Shown here: positions 18,710-32,124 of the stretch, piece after piece
How positions within the stretch are numbered: the stretch's first letter is position 1
How the letters are laid out: every line of letters starts with the position of its first letter
The notes under the pieces: generated by a model
Database searches by the model: none
Told to the model about the DNA's origin: nothing
The model's input: only the letters and a program-made list of their open reading frames with translations
Source of the DNA: an uncultured Pelagibacteraceae bacterium
GTDB taxonomy: Bacteria; Pseudomonadota; Alphaproteobacteria; Pelagibacterales; Pelagibacteraceae
Direction of reading: 5' to 3'
DNA: 61,946 bases
Assembly (NCBI GenBank): GCA_902523495.1
Contig: CABYZU010000004.1
Coordinates: forward strand, 1 to 61,946
Translations under genes and position numbers: made by a program

Positions 18710-20788
18710 TTATCCTGCAATCTTTTTAGTTACTTCATCCTGTACATTTTGAGGAACTTTTGAATAGTGGTCAAAGAACATTGAATATTGAGCTCTACCT
18801 TGAGACATAGATCTTAGGCTGTTTATATATCCAAACATATTAGCTAATGGAACCATGGCAGTTATAACAGTCGCATTACCTCTTTGCTCCTGTGTATTTA
18901 TTTGACCTCTTCTACTATTTAAGTCTCCAATAACATCCCCCATGTAATCTTCGGGTGTAACAACCTCAACTCTCATTACGGGTTCTAATAATTTGAGTCC
19001 ACCTTTAGTACATGCCTCTTTAAAACAAGCTCTACTCGCCAGTTCAAAAGCTAAAACACTTGAATCAACATCGTGATGTAATCCATCTAGAATTGTTACT
19101 TTATAGTCTATCATTGGAAAACCTGCTAAAATTCCACCATCAGAAACAGTTTCTATACCTTTTTCCACCCCAGGAATAAACTCTTTTGGAATTGCTCCAC
19201 CTTTTATTTTGCTTTCAACTTCTCTTCCCTTTCCAGGTTCATGTGGTTCAACTAATAATTTGACTTTTGCAAATTGACCAGCTCCACCACTTTGTTTTTT
19301 GTGAGTGTATTCAACTTCGGAGGAATTTTCTATTGTTTCCCTGTATGCAACCTGTGGTGCACCAACATTAGCCTCAACCTTAAACTCTCTTTTCATCCGA
19401 TCAACAATAATGTCTAAATGTAGTTCACCCATCCCTTTTATAATTGTTTGACCAGATTCCTCATCTGAGGTTACCCTAAATGATGGATCCTCTTTAGCTA
19501 ATCTTCCTAAAGCCTCACCCATTTTTTCCTGGTCTGCTTTTGTTTTTGGCTCTACTGCAATTTCAATTACTGGATCAGGAAATTCCATTGGTTCTAATAA
19601 AACTCCATTTTCTTCATCACATAATGTGTGACCAGTGATCGTATTCTTTAAACCTGCTAATGCTACAATATCTCCTGCATTGGCCTCTTTAATGTCCTCT
19701 CTTGAATTTGCGTGCATTAATAACATTCTTCCAACTCTCTCCTCTTTTTCTTTAGAAGAGTTGTAAACTGCTGTGCCAGTTTTAATAGTTCCAGAATATA
19801 TTCTTATAAAAGTTAATGAACCTACAAATGGGTCATTTGCTACTTTAAACGCAAGAGCTGAAAAAGGTGCATTGTCCTCAAATTTCATTTCCATTTCATC
19901 TTCGCCGCCTAATTTAGTCCCTTTTATTGATCCAATATCTTCAGGGCTTGGAAGATAATTTACTACTGCATCTAGTAAAGGCTGAACACCTTTATTTTTA
20001 AAAGCTGATCCCGTCATTACAGGCACAAAGCTAAAATCTAATGTCCCTTTTCTTATGCATCGAATCAGATCCTCCTCTTTGATATCATCTCCATTTAAAT
20101 AAGATTCCATTAGTTTTTCATCTTGTTCAACTGCTGCCTCCACTAATTCAGTTCTATATTTTTGGGAAATTTCTTTTAATTCATCAGGAATATCTATGTA
20201 CTCCCATTCTGCGCCTAAAGCCTCATTCTTCCAAACTTGGGCTTTCATTTTAACTAAATCAACAACACCTGTTAATGTTGCTTCTATACCGACTGGAACT
20301 TGTATCACTAGTGGTTTTGCACCCAATCTTTCTTTTATCATCTCAACACATCTAAAAAAATCGGCACCAGTTCTGTCTAGTTTGTTAACAAAACAAATTC
20401 TTGGAACTTTGTACTTATCTGCTTGTCGCCATACTGTTTCAGATTGTGGTTCAACACCTGCAACACCATCAAATACAGCTACAGCTCCATCGAGAACTTT
20501 CAAAGATCTCTCAACCTCAATTGTAAAATCAACATGACCAGGCGTATCAATTATATTAATTCTGTGGTCATTCCAAAAACATGTGGTTGCTGCTGATGTA
20601 ATAGTAATCCCTCTTTCTTGCTCTTGTTCCATCCAGTCCATAGTTGCAGCTCCATCATGGACTTCACCAATTTTATGACTCTTACCTGTATAATATAAAA
20701 TCCTCTCCGTTGTAGTCGTTTTCCCAGCATCTATATGTGCCATGATACCTATATTTCTATATTTGTTTAAAGTATGAGTTCTAGGCAT
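18710..20788 (-). CDS. fusA: elongation factor G
   Basis: A 692-residue EF-G of normal length. The GTPase motifs are intact: [14 protein letters not shown] (G1), the [12 protein letters not shown] switch [13 protein letters not shown] (G3) and [10 protein letters not shown] (G4). Domain IV carries [17 protein letters not shown] drives translocation and, with RRF, ribosome recycling. It follows the full-length reading of rpsG by 6 bases. Confidence 0.99.
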   Translation of the reverse strand: MPRTHTLNKYRNIGIMAHIDAGKTTTTERILYYTGKSHKIGEVHDGAATMDWMEQEQERGITITSAATTCFWNDHRINIIDTPGHVDFTIEVERSLKVLDGAVAVFDGVAGVEPQSETVWRQADKYKVPRICFVNKLDRTGADFFRCVEMIKERLGAKPLVIQVPVGIEATLTGVVDLVKMKAQVWKNEALGAEWEYIDIPDELKEISQKYRTELVEAAVEQDEKLMESYLNGDDIKEEDLIRCIRKGTLDFSFVPVMTGSAFKNKGVQPLLDAVVNYLPSPEDIGSIKGTKLGGEDEMEMKFEDNAPFSALAFKVANDPFVGSLTFIRIYSGTIKTGTAVYNSSKEKEERVGRMLLMHANSREDIKEANAGDIVALAGLKNTITGHTLCDEENGVLLEPMEFPDPVIEIAVEPKTKADQEKMGEALGRLAKEDPSFRVTSDEESGQTIIKGMGELHLDIIVDRMKREFKVEANVGAPQVAYRETIENSSEVEYTHKKQSGGAGQFAKVKLLVEPHEPGKGREVESKIKGGAIPKEFIPGVEKGIETVSDGGILAGFPMIDYKVTILDGLHHDVDSSVLAFELASRACFKEACTKGGLKLLEPVMRVEVVTPEDYMGDVIGDLNSRRGQINTQEQRGNATVITAMVPLANMFGYINSLRSMSQGRAQYSMFFDHYSKVPQNVQDEVTKKIAG

Positions 20789-20794
20789 AATTTT

Positions 20795-21266
<472 letters not shown>

Positions 21267-21268
21267 AA

Positions 21269-21640
21269 TTATTTACCTTTTTTAGTGCCGTATAATGATC
21301 GTCTTTTTTTTCTATTTGCAACACCTTGAGTATCAAGGTTACCCCTAAGAATATGATATCTTACACCAGGTAAATCTTTTACTCTACCACCTCTAATTAA
21401 AACTACTGAGTGTTCTTGTAAATTATGTCCTTCACCAGGAATATATGCTGTTACCTCAAAACCGTTTGATAACCTAACTCTAGCTACTTTTCTCAAAGCA
21501 GAGTTTGGTTTTTTTGGAGTGGTTGTGTAAACTTTTACGCAAACACCTCTCTTCAAAGGTTGTTTTTGTAAAGCTGGAACTTTATTCCTTTTTGCTTGTT
21601 TAATTCTCTTCTTTTTTAACAACTGATTTATTGTTGGCAT
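21269..21640 (-). CDS. rpsL: 30S ribosomal protein S12
   Basis: A 123-residue S12 with canonical [20 protein letters not shown] and [17 protein letters not shown]. The lysines at the streptomycin-resistance positions (KPNS and KDLPG) are wild type. It acts in the decoding centre. It is the first gene after the only sizeable gap (161 bases) in the whole block and so may begin a separate transcript. Confidence 0.99.
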   Translation of the reverse strand: MPTINQLLKKKRIKQAKRNKVPALQKQPLKRGVCVKVYTTTPKKPNSALRKVARVRLSNGFEVTAYIPGEGHNLQEHSVVLIRGGRVKDLPGVRYHILRGNLDTQGVANRKKRRSLYGTKKGK

Positions 21641-21718
21641 AAAATTTATAATTAAATTATATTTTTGATGAAATAACTGACAGGTTATCCATGGCAGCGT
21701 TTAGTACGTTCAATTAGC

Positions 21719-21746
21719 ACTACATTCCAACCAAAAATATCGTCAA
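21719..21746 (-). promoter_or_regulatory. possible promoter of the rpsL-rpsG-fusA-S10 segment
   Basis: On the minus strand TTGACG (21741-21746) is followed 16 bases later by TGTAGT (21719-21724), a passable sigma-70 pair that would give a leader of about 70-80 bases before rpsL. A second TTGACA lies upstream but lacks a good partner at the right spacing. The call rests only on these hexamers and on the unusual length of the gap. Confidence 0.3.
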
Positions 21747-21773
21747 ATTACTTAATAATCTAACTTTGTCAAA

Positions 21774-21792
21774 CTAAAACCAATAGTTTTAG
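21774..21792 (-). terminator. weak AT-rich hairpin after rpoC
   Basis: CTAAAAC and GTTTTAG form a perfect 7-bp stem around a 5-base loop, starting 9 bases after the rpoC stop, and TTTG follows on the minus strand. The stem has only two G-C pairs and the T-tract is short, so it may attenuate rather than stop transcription. Confidence 0.3.
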
Positions 21793-21801
21793 CAGTATTT
21801 T

Positions 21802-24800
21802 TTATTGATTTGCTTGGCTTTCTGAGCCTTCAATTTGTTCTTGATCTGAGAGGAATTTATTATCATCCTCAATAGCTTTTTTATTCCACTTATTCTTAAT
21901 ATTTCCAGTTCCTGCAGGCACAAGTCTACCGACAATGACATTTTCTTTAAGGCCATTTAATGGATCTATTTTGCCCTTAATTGCTGCATCAGTAAGAACT
22001 CTTGTTGTTTCTTGGAATGATGCTGCGGAAATAAATGACTCGGTTTGCAGCGAGGCCTTAGTGATGCCCATTAAAACCCTTTCTCCTACTGCAGGAGTTT
22101 TTCCCTCAGATTTGAGCTTATCATTCATAATATCAAACTTTATTCTATCAATTATTTCACCCGGTAAATAGGATGAGTCACCTGTTGATTTAACCTCAAC
22201 TTTTTTCAACATCTGTCTTAAAATAGTCTCTATATGTTTATCATTTATTATAACACCCTGAAGTCTGTAAACCTCTTGGACTTGATTTACAAAATATTCA
22301 GTTAATTCTTTGATTCCCATTATTCTCAATATGTCATGAGGCAATGGTTGACCGTCTAATAGATATTCTCCCTTTTTAATTCTTTCACCCTGGTTGAAAT
22401 TAATATGTTTACCTTTAGGAATTAAATAATTTGAAGGTTCAGTACCATCTTCAGGCACAATAGAAACTCTTTGTTTTCCTCTAACTTCTTTTCCAAATAC
22501 TACTTGACCATCATTTTCAGCTATTATAGCACTATCTTTTGCTTTTCTGGCCTCAAATAACTCTGCTACTCTCGGTAAACCTCCAGTGATATCTTTTGTT
22601 TTAGTCGTTTCTTTTGGAAGTCTAGCAATAACATCTCCTGCAGAAACTTTTTGACCATCTTTAACAGATAATATTGAATCTGGTACTAAATAATATCTTG
22701 CCTCGTTATCATCAGCTTTTTTAATAACATTTCCTTTTTCATCCCTTAATGTAACTCTTGGTTTTAGATCTGTGCTTTTTGATTGGGATCTCCAATCAAC
22801 TACTGATTTTGAAGAAATACCAGTTGCATCATCTGTAGTTTCTTGGATTGAAACTCCATCGATTAGGTCTACATAACTAGCTATACCACTTTTTTCAGCG
22901 ATTACTGGTGTTGTGTAAGGATCCCACTCGCAAATTTTAGTATTCGATTTAACTTTATCACCGTTTTTAAAGAAAAGTTTAGATCCATATGCAACTTTAT
23001 ATATTGCAACTTGTACTCCATTATCATCCTCTATAGAAAGTTGAGTATTTCTTCCCATAACAATTAAATTCTTTTTAGAGTCCTCTAATATATTAGAATT
23101 TATGATTTTTAGAATTCCATCATTTTTTGTCACTATTTGTGAGTCTTGTTTTACTGAAGCTGTGCCGCCAACGTGAAAGGTTCTCATAGTAAGTTGAGTG
23201 CCAGGCTCTCCAATTGATTGGGCTGAAATCATACCAATCGCTTCACCAACATGAACCATTTTTCCTCTTGATAAATCTCTTCCATAACAAGTAGCACATA
23301 CACCCTCTTTTGAACTACAAGTCATAACAGAATAAACTTTTAGTGATTTAATACCAGCTGAGTCAATTTTATCACATCCAGCCTCATCAATCATATTCGA
23401 TTTTTTTATTACAACCTCTCCTGTTATGGGATGTTTCACATCTGATGAAACAACTCTACCAAGGGCTCTCTCAGATAAACTTACTACTACATTCCCACCT
23501 TCCAATATTTCTGAAAGTTCAATAAATCCTGGGTTTTCACAACTTTTTTTTGTTATTGTTAAATCTTGAGCTACATCACAAAGTCTTCTAGTCAAATATC
23601 CAGAGCTTGCTGTTTTTAAAGCAGTATCAGCTAACCCTTTTCTAGCTCCGTGAGTTGAATTAAAATATTCAAGAGCGGTTAAACCCTCTTTAAAATTAGA
23701 AGTAATTGGACTCTCAATAATTTCACCTGATGGCTTAGCAATTAATCCTCTCATTCCTGCTAACTGTTTCATTTGCGCTGCTGAACCTCGCGCACCACTG
23801 TCAGCCATCATAAATACTGAATTAATTTTTAATCCCTCAGAGGTTTTCTCAGTAGCAGAAATCCCTTTCATCATTTCACCAGCAACTTTATCAGTACATT
23901 TTGACCATGCATCTACTACTTTATTATATTTTTCGCCCCTTGTGATTAACCCTTCTGCATATTGTGTTTCATAATCAGCAATTAATTTTTTAGTATCATC
24001 TATAAGTTGAGTTTTGTTTTGCGGTATCACTAAATCATCTTTACCAAAAGATATACCTGCTTTAAATGCATGTTTAAATCCAAGATCCTTAAGTTTATCA
24101 CAGAATATAACTGTTTTCTTTTGACCACAAAATCTAAAGACGATATCTATAATTTCTGAAACAACTTTTTTTGGCAACAGTCTGTCAATTAAAGAAAATT
24201 TAATATCTTTATTTTTAGGAAGCAAGTTAGCCAACAAGAATCTTCCTGCAGTGGAGGTATATTTTTCAAATTTTTTATTTCCTTTTTCGTCAACAGTTTC
24301 AAATCTAGAAATAATAGTGCTATGAACTTTTATTTGATCAGAAGATAAGGCAAATTCAATTTGATCAGCGTCTAAAAAATATCCAGATGGTTTATCAGTT
24401 AAAGGTTCTTGTGATAAGTAGTAGATTCCTAGAATCATGTCCTGACTTGGAACAATTATTGGTTTACCATTTGATGGTGATAGAATATTGTTTGTAGATA
24501 ACATCAAAATTCTAGCTTCTAATTGTGCCTCTAAGCTCAAAGGAACGTGGACTGCCATCTGATCTCCATCAAAGTCAGCGTTAAAAGCTGCACAAGTTAA
24601 CGGATGCAATTCAATAGCATCACCCTCAATTAATTTTGGTTCAAATGCTTGGACTCCTAGTCTATGAAGTGTTGGTGCTCTATTTAATAAAACTGGATGT
24701 TCTCTTACAATTAGCTCTAATGCATCCCATACAGCATTAGTTTCTTTTTCAACTAATTTTTTTGCTTGTTTAATAGTTGAGGCTAATCCTAATTTATTTA

Positions 24801-25965
24801 ATCTTGCATATAAAAAAGGTTTGAATAATTCTAAAGCCATTTTTTTTGGTAAACCACATTCGTGTAATTTCAGATCAGGACCTACAACAATTACAGATCT
24901 ACCAGAATAATCTACTCTTTTTCCGAGTAAATTTTGTCTAAATCTTCCTTGTTTACCTTTTAACATCTCTGCTAAAGATTTTAGAGGTCTTTTACCGGTT
25001 CCAGTAATTACTCTTCCTCTTCTTCCGTTATCAAACAAGGCATCAACAGACTCCTGAAGCATTCTTTTTTCATTTCTCACAATAATATCAGGCGCTTTAA
25101 GATCCATTAATCTTTTTAAGCGATTGTTTCTATTTATGACTCTTCTATACAAATCATTTAGATCTGAAGTGGCAAATCTACCTCCATCAAGTGGCACTAA
25201 GGGTCTTAACTCTGGTGGAATTACCGGAACAACGGTCATTATCATCCATTCAGGTTTTTGACCAGTTTCAATAAATGACTCGATCAATTTAAGTCTTTTA
25301 ATTGCTCTTTCCTCATTAACTTTTGATTTAGTTTCTTTGATATAATTAATTAGATTTTTTCTCTCAAGTTCTAAATCTAAATTTCTCAACATTTCTAAAA
25401 CTGCTTCAGCTCCTATTCCAGCAGAAAACGCTTCTTCACCAAATTCATCTTGATATTTTGCTAATTCATCCTCGTTTAAAAGTTGATTTTTTTGAAGACC
25501 AGTAAGGCCAGGTTCGATTACAATAAAATTTTCAAAATACAAAACTCTTTCTATTTCTTTTAGTTTCATATCAACTGCTAAAGCAATCCTACTAGGTAAA
25601 GATTTTAAAAACCATATATGTGCTACAGGTGTAGCTAAGTTTATATGACCCATTCTTTCTCTTCGCACGTTCGATTTTGTTACCTCAACACCGCATTTCT
25701 CACAAATTATTCCTCTAAATTTCATCCTTTTATATTTTCCACATAAACACTCGTAATCTTTTATGGGTCCAAAGATTCTAGCACAGAACAGTCCATCTTT
25801 TTCTGGTCTAAATGTTCGATAATTTATAGTTTCTGGTTTTTTAATTTCGCCATATGTCCAAGATTTTATTTTTTCTGGGCTTGCTAATGAAATTTTAATA
25901 CTATTAAAATTTTGTGCCTCTGAAATTTCAGAGTTTTTAAATAAGTCTGTTAATTCTTTTTTCAT
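21802..25965 (-). CDS. rpoC: DNA-directed RNA polymerase beta' subunit
   Basis: A 1387-residue beta' subunit. The N-terminal zinc ribbon ([23 protein letters not shown]), the catalytic [16 protein letters not shown] with its three aspartates, the bridge helix/trigger loop region and the second zinc site ([19 protein letters not shown]) are all intact. It is slightly short of the E. coli protein and carries no obvious lineage insertion. It follows rpoB by 2 bases. Confidence 0.99.
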   Translation of the reverse strand: MKKELTDLFKNSEISEAQNFNSIKISLASPEKIKSWTYGEIKKPETINYRTFRPEKDGLFCARIFGPIKDYECLCGKYKRMKFRGIICEKCGVEVTKSNVRRERMGHINLATPVAHIWFLKSLPSRIALAVDMKLKEIERVLYFENFIVIEPGLTGLQKNQLLNEDELAKYQDEFGEEAFSAGIGAEAVLEMLRNLDLELERKNLINYIKETKSKVNEERAIKRLKLIESFIETGQKPEWMIMTVVPVIPPELRPLVPLDGGRFATSDLNDLYRRVINRNNRLKRLMDLKAPDIIVRNEKRMLQESVDALFDNGRRGRVITGTGKRPLKSLAEMLKGKQGRFRQNLLGKRVDYSGRSVIVVGPDLKLHECGLPKKMALELFKPFLYARLNKLGLASTIKQAKKLVEKETNAVWDALELIVREHPVLLNRAPTLHRLGVQAFEPKLIEGDAIELHPLTCAAFNADFDGDQMAVHVPLSLEAQLEARILMLSTNNILSPSNGKPIIVPSQDMILGIYYLSQEPLTDKPSGYFLDADQIEFALSSDQIKVHSTIISRFETVDEKGNKKFEKYTSTAGRFLLANLLPKNKDIKFSLIDRLLPKKVVSEIIDIVFRFCGQKKTVIFCDKLKDLGFKHAFKAGISFGKDDLVIPQNKTQLIDDTKKLIADYETQYAEGLITRGEKYNKVVDAWSKCTDKVAGEMMKGISATEKTSEGLKINSVFMMADSGARGSAAQMKQLAGMRGLIAKPSGEIIESPITSNFKEGLTALEYFNSTHGARKGLADTALKTASSGYLTRRLCDVAQDLTITKKSCENPGFIELSEILEGGNVVVSLSERALGRVVSSDVKHPITGEVVIKKSNMIDEAGCDKIDSAGIKSLKVYSVMTCSSKEGVCATCYGRDLSRGKMVHVGEAIGMISAQSIGEPGTQLTMRTFHVGGTASVKQDSQIVTKNDGILKIINSNILEDSKKNLIVMGRNTQLSIEDDNGVQVAIYKVAYGSKLFFKNGDKVKSNTKICEWDPYTTPVIAEKSGIASYVDLIDGVSIQETTDDATGISSKSVVDWRSQSKSTDLKPRVTLRDEKGNVIKKADDNEARYYLVPDSILSVKDGQKVSAGDVIARLPKETTKTKDITGGLPRVAELFEARKAKDSAIIAENDGQVVFGKEVRGKQRVSIVPEDGTEPSNYLIPKGKHINFNQGERIKKGEYLLDGQPLPHDILRIMGIKELTEYFVNQVQEVYRLQGVIINDKHIETILRQMLKKVEVKSTGDSSYLPGEIIDRIKFDIMNDKLKSEGKTPAVGERVLMGITKASLQTESFISAASFQETTRVLTDAAIKGKIDPLNGLKENVIVGRLVPAGTGNIKNKWNKKAIEDDNKFLSDQEQIEGSESQANQ

Positions 25966-25967
25966 AA

Positions 25968-28900
25968 CTAATTAAGCTCTACATTAAGTGCTAAAGATTT
26001 AATCTCCTTGACTAATACGTTAAAGGACTCTGGTATACCAGATTCAAAATTTTCCTCACCCTTAACTATTGTTTCATAAACTTTTACACGTCCGGCAACA
26101 TCATCAGATTTCACAGTCAAAATTTCTTGCAATGTATATGAAGCACCATATGCCTCAAGTGCCCAAACTTCCATTTCTCCAAATCTTTGTCCGCCTAGTT
26201 GAGCTTTTCCGCCCAAGGGCTGTTGTGTTACCAAAGAATAAGGTCCAGTTGATCTTGCATGAATTTTATCCTCCACCAAATGATGAAGTTTTAGCATATA
26301 GATAATTCCAACTGTTACTGGTCTATCAAATTTTTCTCCTGTTCTTCCATCCCATAAGTATGTTTGTCCTGAACCTGGCAATTTGGCTAACTCTAACATT
26401 TCAGTCACATCTTTTTCTTTAGCACCATCAAAAACAGGTGTGGAAATAGCTATACCATTTTGAAGGTTTTCGCATAAATCCTCAAACTCAGTTTTATTTA
26501 ATTTATCTACTTTTTGATTATAAATTTCTTCGCCATAAACAGATTTAAGAAATTTTATAATTTTCTCATTTTTTTCAATTTTCTTTTGATTTTCATTTAT
26601 AAGATTTTTAACTTGTTCTCCAAATTCTTTACATGCCCAACCCAAATGAGTTTCTAAAATTTGACCAACATTCATACGACTTGGAACACCAAGTGGATTT
26701 AAAACAATGTCAACTGGTCGTCCATCTTCTCTATATGGCATATCCTCAACTGGCACTATTTTACTTACAACACCCTTATTACCATGTCTTCCAGACATTT
26801 TATCACCTGGTCTAAGTCTTCTTTTGATAGCGACGAAAACTTTAACCATTTTCATAACACTTGGTAATAGATCATCACCACTTCGAATTTTTAAAACTTT
26901 GTCTTCAAATCTTTCAACAATATCTTGTTTTGCTTTATTAAACTGGTCTTTAAGCTGATCAATTAATAAATCATTTTTTGAATTTCCATCTGTAATTTTA
27001 AATACTTCTGTTATTGATAAATCATTTATTGTTTCAAAGTCTAACTTTGTACCTGTTTCTAAATTTTTAATTTTTTTGGCTAATGAAGATCCAGTTAAAA
27101 TCTGAGATGCCCTTTGCTTTATACTTCTTTCTAAAATTTCTTCTTCAACAATCTTATCTTGTTGCACTTGATCGATTTCCGCACGCTCAATGGTGATGGA
27201 TCTTTCATCTTTTTCTATACCATGTCTATTAAATACTTTTACATCCACGATGGTACCACTACTACCTCTAGACATTCTCAAAGAAGTATCTGTTACATCA
27301 ATGGCTTTTTCCCCAAAAATAGATCTCAATAATTTCTCTTCAGGACCAGAGGCTGAGTCACCTTTTGGAGTAACTTTTCCAACCAATATATCACCAGCAT
27401 TAACTTCTGCACCAATATAAACAACCCCTGACTCATCTAAATTTTTCAAAGCCTCTTCATTGACATTTGGTATATCTCTGGTTATTTCTTCCTCACCTAA
27501 TTTCGTATCTCTTGCCATTATTTCATATTCAACAATATGAACAGAGGTAAATACATCGTCAGTAACACATCTCTCTGATATCAATATTGAGTCTTCAAAA
27601 TTGTATCCTTGCCAAGGCATAAATGCGACTGTTACATTTTTACCCAAAGCGAGTTCACCTAACCTTGTTGAGGGACCATCAGCAATAATATCTCCAGTTT
27701 TAACTTTGTCGCCTACTCTAACTAGTGGTCTTTGATTTATACAAGTGTTTTGATTAGATCTTTTAAATTTCTGAAGGTTATAAATGTCAACGCTGGATTT
27801 GGTAAAATCAGTTTCCTCAGTAACTTTTACAACAATCCTCTTACCATCAATTTTATCTACTAAACCATCTCTTCTTGCAACAATTGTTACTCCTGAGTCT
27901 AATGCTACATCACTTTCTATACCTGTTCCAACTAAAGGAGCTTCTGGTTTTAACAATGGAACTGCTTGCCTCATCATATTTGAGCCCATTAAAGCTCTAT
28001 TAGCATCATCATTTTCCAAAAATGGTATCAATGAAGCAGCAACTGAAACTAATTGCTTAGGTGAAACATCAATATAATCTATTGTTTCTGGCTTGGATAA
28101 TAAAAAATTTAAATTTTGTCTACATGAGACTAGATCTTCAACAATTTTGTTATTTTTATCTAATTTTGTATTTGCTTGAGCAATTGTATATTTGGTCTCT
28201 TCCATTGCAGACAAATATTCAACTTTATCTTGAACCACACCATCTTTGACTCTTTTGTATGGACTTTCTATAAATCCATATTTATTAATTTTAGCGTAAG
28301 TTGATAAACTATTTATTAAACCAATGTTAGGTCCCTCAGGTGTTTCAATTGGGCAAATTCTACCATAATGCGTTGGATGCACATCTCTTACTTCAAATCC
28401 AGCTCTTTCTCTAGTTAAACCACCTGGTCCTAAAGCTGAAACTCTTCTTTTATGAGTGATTTCAGATAATGGATTTGTTTGATCCATAAACTGAGAAAGT
28501 TGAGAGCTTGCAAAAAAATCTTTAAGTGAAACAGTTAACGGTTTAGCATTTATCAAATCTTGTGGCATAGCAGACTCAATATCTAGAGTTGTCATTTTCT
28601 CTTTGATCGCTCTTTCCATTCTATAAACTCCAATTCTTGCTTGATTTTCTACCAACTCACCAACTGAACGAACTCGTCTGTTACCTAGATGATCGATATC
28701 ATCTACATCATCTTTACCATCCCTTAGATCCAACATTTTATGAATTATAGCTAGAATGTCATCATTTCTTAGAATTGTTATTTTATCAGAACATTCAAGA
28801 CTCAGCCTAGAATTCATTTTTACTCTGCCTACATCAGAAAGATCATACCTATCCGAACTAAAAAATAAATTATTAAAAATTTGATTAGCAATTTCAAAAG

Positions 28901-30056
28901 TTGGTGGTTCTCCTGGTCTCAACATTTTATAAATTTCTGTAATAGCTTCTTCTTTAGAGTTATTTTTATCATTAAAAATTGTAGTTAATAAATAACCACC
29001 TTTGTTAATAGAATTGGTAACAGAAATTTCTAAAGAAAAAACCTTAGCTTCTAAAATTTGATCAATAATGGTTTCATTTAATTCAGTGCCTATTTTAAAA
29101 ATTCCATTTTCATCATCATTAATTTTTATATCTGTGTGTAAAAATTTTCCATATAAAGACTCCTTTGAAACTAAAATATTTTTTAAACCGTCATTTGCTA
29201 ATTTTTTAGCATTAAGATAATTTATCTTATCTCCTAGTTTTATAACAACTTTTCCTGTGCTTGCGTCTATAACTTCCTCAGAAAAATTTTTTGCTTTATA
29301 ATTTTCTGGATTAAATTTTGTTTTCCACTTTTGTGAATTATTATCAAAAACATATTTTTCATTTTGATAAAACTCATTGACCATATCAGATTTACTGAAC
29401 CCTAAAGCAAGTAACAATGTTGAAGCTAAAATTTTCTTTTTTCTATCGATTTTAAAATACAAGAAATCTTTAACATCATATTCAAAATCTAACCATGAGC
29501 CTCTATTGGGTATTACTCTACAATTAAATAAAAGTTTTCCACTTGCATGTGTTTTACCTTTATCATGATCAAAGAATACCCCTGGACTTCTATGCATTTG
29601 ATTTACGACAACTCTTTGGACTCCATTTGTTATGAAAGTTCCGCTGTTTGTCATCATCGGAACTTCTCCCATATAAACTTCTTGCTCTTTTGCTGAGAGA
29701 ATATCTTTAGTATTATTTTCTTGATTAATTTCGTAAACAACGAGCCTTAATGTGCACTTAAGTGCAGAAGAATAAGTCAATCCCCTAGCTATGCATTCCT
29801 CTACATCGAACTTTGGTTTTTCTAATCTATAAGAAACATATTCTAATGTTGCTTTATCGTTTAAATCCTCAATAGGAAATATACTTTTAAAAACTCTATC
29901 AAAACCTTTAGTTAACTCATTCTCAATCGCTTTAAAATCAGTTAACTCCTTGTATGAATTTTTTTGAACTTCTATTAAGTTTGGTATAGATAAACTTTCT
30001 TTAAGTTTGCCAAAACTTTTTCTTATATTTTTCTTTTCAGTAAAAGATATTTGCAT
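25968..30056 (-). CDS. rpoB: DNA-directed RNA polymerase beta subunit
   Basis: A 1362-residue beta subunit, full length for alphaproteobacteria. The rifampicin-binding stretch [30 protein letters not shown] is wild type; GHRHGNKG-type residues appear as [15 protein letters not shown] near the active site, and the C-terminus has the clamp-proximal [13 protein letters not shown]. It is preceded by a 54-base gap after rplL that contains a stable hairpin. Confidence 0.99.
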   Translation of the reverse strand: MQISFTEKKNIRKSFGKLKESLSIPNLIEVQKNSYKELTDFKAIENELTKGFDRVFKSIFPIEDLNDKATLEYVSYRLEKPKFDVEECIARGLTYSSALKCTLRLVVYEINQENNTKDILSAKEQEVYMGEVPMMTNSGTFITNGVQRVVVNQMHRSPGVFFDHDKGKTHASGKLLFNCRVIPNRGSWLDFEYDVKDFLYFKIDRKKKILASTLLLALGFSKSDMVNEFYQNEKYVFDNNSQKWKTKFNPENYKAKNFSEEVIDASTGKVVIKLGDKINYLNAKKLANDGLKNILVSKESLYGKFLHTDIKINDDENGIFKIGTELNETIIDQILEAKVFSLEISVTNSINKGGYLLTTIFNDKNNSKEEAITEIYKMLRPGEPPTFEIANQIFNNLFFSSDRYDLSDVGRVKMNSRLSLECSDKITILRNDDILAIIHKMLDLRDGKDDVDDIDHLGNRRVRSVGELVENQARIGVYRMERAIKEKMTTLDIESAMPQDLINAKPLTVSLKDFFASSQLSQFMDQTNPLSEITHKRRVSALGPGGLTRERAGFEVRDVHPTHYGRICPIETPEGPNIGLINSLSTYAKINKYGFIESPYKRVKDGVVQDKVEYLSAMEETKYTIAQANTKLDKNNKIVEDLVSCRQNLNFLLSKPETIDYIDVSPKQLVSVAASLIPFLENDDANRALMGSNMMRQAVPLLKPEAPLVGTGIESDVALDSGVTIVARRDGLVDKIDGKRIVVKVTEETDFTKSSVDIYNLQKFKRSNQNTCINQRPLVRVGDKVKTGDIIADGPSTRLGELALGKNVTVAFMPWQGYNFEDSILISERCVTDDVFTSVHIVEYEIMARDTKLGEEEITRDIPNVNEEALKNLDESGVVYIGAEVNAGDILVGKVTPKGDSASGPEEKLLRSIFGEKAIDVTDTSLRMSRGSSGTIVDVKVFNRHGIEKDERSITIERAEIDQVQQDKIVEEEILERSIKQRASQILTGSSLAKKIKNLETGTKLDFETINDLSITEVFKITDGNSKNDLLIDQLKDQFNKAKQDIVERFEDKVLKIRSGDDLLPSVMKMVKVFVAIKRRLRPGDKMSGRHGNKGVVSKIVPVEDMPYREDGRPVDIVLNPLGVPSRMNVGQILETHLGWACKEFGEQVKNLINENQKKIEKNEKIIKFLKSVYGEEIYNQKVDKLNKTEFEDLCENLQNGIAISTPVFDGAKEKDVTEMLELAKLPGSGQTYLWDGRTGEKFDRPVTVGIIYMLKLHHLVEDKIHARSTGPYSLVTQQPLGGKAQLGGQRFGEMEVWALEAYGASYTLQEILTVKSDDVAGRVKVYETIVKGEENFESGIPESFNVLVKEIKSLALNVELN

Positions 30057-30068
30057 TTATGTTTTGAA

Positions 30069-30089
30069 CTGACTAATAAAATTAATCAG
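30069..30089 (-). promoter_or_regulatory. hairpin in the rplL-rpoB intergenic region
   Basis: On the minus strand CTGATTAA and TTAGTCAG can pair over 8 bp (one T-G pair) around a TTTTA loop, 12 bases upstream of the rpoB ATG. In E. coli the same intergenic position holds an attenuator and an RNase III site; a similar role here is inferred from position. Confidence 0.4.
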
Positions 30090-30110
30090 CACTAAAAATT
30101 CCTTGTTAAA

Positions 30111-30473
30111 TTACTTAAGTTCTACTTTAGCGCCAGCGGCTTCTAATTTTGCTTTAATTTCTTCAGCCTCTTTTTTAGGAACACCAGTTTTAACTTCTTT
30201 GGGCGCACCTTCGACTAAATCTTTCGCTTCTTTAAGACCTAAGGATGTTGATGCTCTTACTTCTTTAATTACATTAATTTTTTTGTCACCTGCAGAAACC
30301 AACATGATTGTGAAATCATCTTTTTCCTCTGCTGCTTCGGCACCTGCGGCTACTGGAGCTGCTGCTGCCATTGGAGTTACACCCCATTTTTCTTCTAATT
30401 GTTTTGAAAGATCTGCTGCTTCAGCAACAGTCAAACTCGATAAATCTTCAATAATTTTATTTAGGTCAGGCAT
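30111..30473 (-). CDS. rplL: 50S ribosomal protein L7/L12
   Basis: A 120-residue L7/L12: N-terminal dimerisation helices ([19 protein letters not shown]), an Ala-rich hinge (about 36-50) and the C-terminal factor-binding domain ([32 protein letters not shown]). It forms the ribosomal stalk with L10 and recruits GTPase factors. It starts 3 bases after rplJ. Confidence 0.99.
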   Translation of the reverse strand: MPDLNKIIEDLSSLTVAEAADLSKQLEEKWGVTPMAAAAPVAAGAEAAEEKDDFTIMLVSAGDKKINVIKEVRASTSLGLKEAKDLVEGAPKEVKTGVPKKEAEEIKAKLEAAGAKVELK

Positions 30474-30476
30474 AAT

Positions 30477-30995
30477 TTACTCTTTGGGTTGTGTTTCAGA
30501 ATTTTCTGGGCTCAAATTACTCATTTTTTCCGATCGTGCAAGTAAAATACTCACTAATTTTGAGGCTGAGGCATTCAAAATACCCACAATATTTGCCCTC
30601 GCTTCATCTAAAGTTGGCAAACTTGCGACATTCATCACACCAGCTTGATCAAGAATCTCATTTTCCATCATTCCACCAATTAATTTAAGATTCTCATTAT
30701 CTTTTGCAAATTTTGATAAAATTCTAGCTGACATTATCGCATCATTACCAAAAGCTACAGCTGTTGGACCTGTGAATAAATTAGAAAGACTTTTACATTT
30801 TGTTTTTTCTAATGCTATTTTCGTTATTCTATTTTTTGTTATTTTAAAAATAATTCCATTTTCTCTCATTTTTGATCTTAGTTCGTCTAATTGAGGCATC
30901 GTTAAACCTTGATAATGTGTCACCATAATCGCTTTGCTATTTTCAAACTGATTAGTCATCTCAGTTATATAAATTTTTTTTTGATCTTTATTCAT
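30477..30995 (-). CDS. rplJ: 50S ribosomal protein L10
   Basis: A 172-residue L10 with the rRNA-binding N-terminal domain (MVTHYQGLTMPQLDELRSKM, FTGPTAVAFG) and a C-terminal helix that carries L7/L12 dimers. In many bacteria L10 represses its own mRNA; only 8 bases separate it from rplA, so any control site would lie inside rplA. Confidence 0.98.
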   Translation of the reverse strand: MNKDQKKIYITEMTNQFENSKAIMVTHYQGLTMPQLDELRSKMRENGIIFKITKNRITKIALEKTKCKSLSNLFTGPTAVAFGNDAIMSARILSKFAKDNENLKLIGGMMENEILDQAGVMNVASLPTLDEARANIVGILNASASKLVSILLARSEKMSNLSPENSETQPKE

Positions 30996-31003
30996 TATAA
31001 TTA

Positions 31004-31693
31004 TTATATGTTTTTGTTAAGTTTTAATTTATATGACACACCCATAGTGGAAGTTATAAAAGCGGATTTTATTAAATCACCTTTTATCGTATTACTATTT
31101 TTTTCTTTTTCTAAAGTCTCTAAGATTGCACTATAGTTTTTAATTAATTGATCATCATTGAACGATTTCTTTCCTATGCTAACACCTATATTTCCATCTT
31201 TGTCATTTCTAATTTCAACTTGACCAGATTTTGCATCAGTAACTGCTTTTTTTATATCGTTAGTAACTGAACCTAATTTTGGATTAGGCATTAAACCCTT
31301 TGGACCTAATATTTTACCAAGTTTTGAAAGTTTGATCATCATTGAAGGAGTGCAAATAAGTTTTTCAAAATTCATCTCTCCATTTTTAATCTTTTCAACA
31401 AAGTCATCTCCTCCTACAACATCAGCACCTGCATCTTTTGCCTCGGAAGTTTTTGTATCCTCACATACAACAGCTACTTTTACTTTTTTTCCTGTACCAC
31501 CAGGAAGATTAACAACTGTTCTTATATTTATTTCACTTTTTTTTTGTTTATTATTAATTTGTAAACTCAAATCTACTGACTCATCAAACTTAGTCGTACA
31601 ATTTTTTTTAATTGTCGATAAAATTTTTTCAATTTTCTCAGCGTCTAATTCCTGAGTTTTCTTAGGTAAATTATTGTATCTTTTTGATGACAT
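31004..31693 (-). CDS. rplA: 50S ribosomal protein L1
   Basis: A 229-residue L1 with NLPGGTGKKVKVAVV, the signature CTPSMMIKLSKLGKILGPKGLMPNP region and KSGQVEIRNDKDG. It forms the L1 stalk that moves E-site tRNA. One-base TAATG overlap with rplK. Confidence 0.99.
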   Translation of the reverse strand: MSSKRYNNLPKKTQELDAEKIEKILSTIKKNCTTKFDESVDLSLQINNKQKKSEINIRTVVNLPGGTGKKVKVAVVCEDTKTSEAKDAGADVVGGDDFVEKIKNGEMNFEKLICTPSMMIKLSKLGKILGPKGLMPNPKLGSVTNDIKKAVTDAKSGQVEIRNDKDGNIGVSIGKKSFNDDQLIKNYSAILETLEKEKNSNTIKGDLIKSAFITSTMGVSYKLKLNKNI

Positions 31694-32124
31694 TATTCTT
31701 TTACCTCAATACCCATTGATCTTGCAGATCCCGCTATAATTTTCACAGCTTGCTCTAAATCAATAGCATTTAAATCGTTCATTTTTTGTTTAGCAATTTC
31801 TTCAGCTTGTTTTTTTGTAATAGAGGCTACAATATTTCTTCCAGGCTCTTTTGAACCACTTTTTAATTTTGCTGCTTCTCTAATAAAAAAAGATGCTGGA
31901 GGAGATTTTATCTTAAAATCAAACTTTTTGTCTTTATATACTGTGATTTCTACTGGAACAGGTTTTCCTGCGAGTGATTTAGTTTTATCATTAAATGCTT
32001 TACAAAATTCCATAATATTTACTCCTCTTTGACCTAGAGCAGGACCAACTGGTGGAGCTGGATTTGCTTGACCACCTTTAATTTGTAATTTTATAAATCC
32101 ACTAATTTCTTTTTTCGCAGCCAT
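31693..32124 (-). CDS. rplK: 50S ribosomal protein L11
   Basis: A 143-residue L11 at the canonical length: [34 protein letters not shown] and a C-terminal rRNA-binding domain with [11 protein letters not shown]. It forms the GTPase-associated centre. One-base overlaps on both sides (nusG and rplA). Confidence 0.99.
   Translation of the reverse strand: MAAKKEISGFIKLQIKGGQANPAPPVGPALGQRGVNIMEFCKAFNDKTKSLAGKPVPVEITVYKDKKFDFKIKSPPASFFIREAAKLKSGSKEPGRNIVASITKKQAEEIAKQKMNDLNAIDLEQAVKIIAGSARSMGIEVKE

Noticed and set aside
20196..20537. 113-codon open frame antisense to fusA
   Set aside because: No domain, no start context, fully contained in a conserved EF-G gene.
30103..30648. 181-codon open frame antisense to rplL/rplJ
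   Set aside because: It is the mirror of strongly conserved ribosomal genes, shows no recognisable domain and arises easily from their codon pattern.
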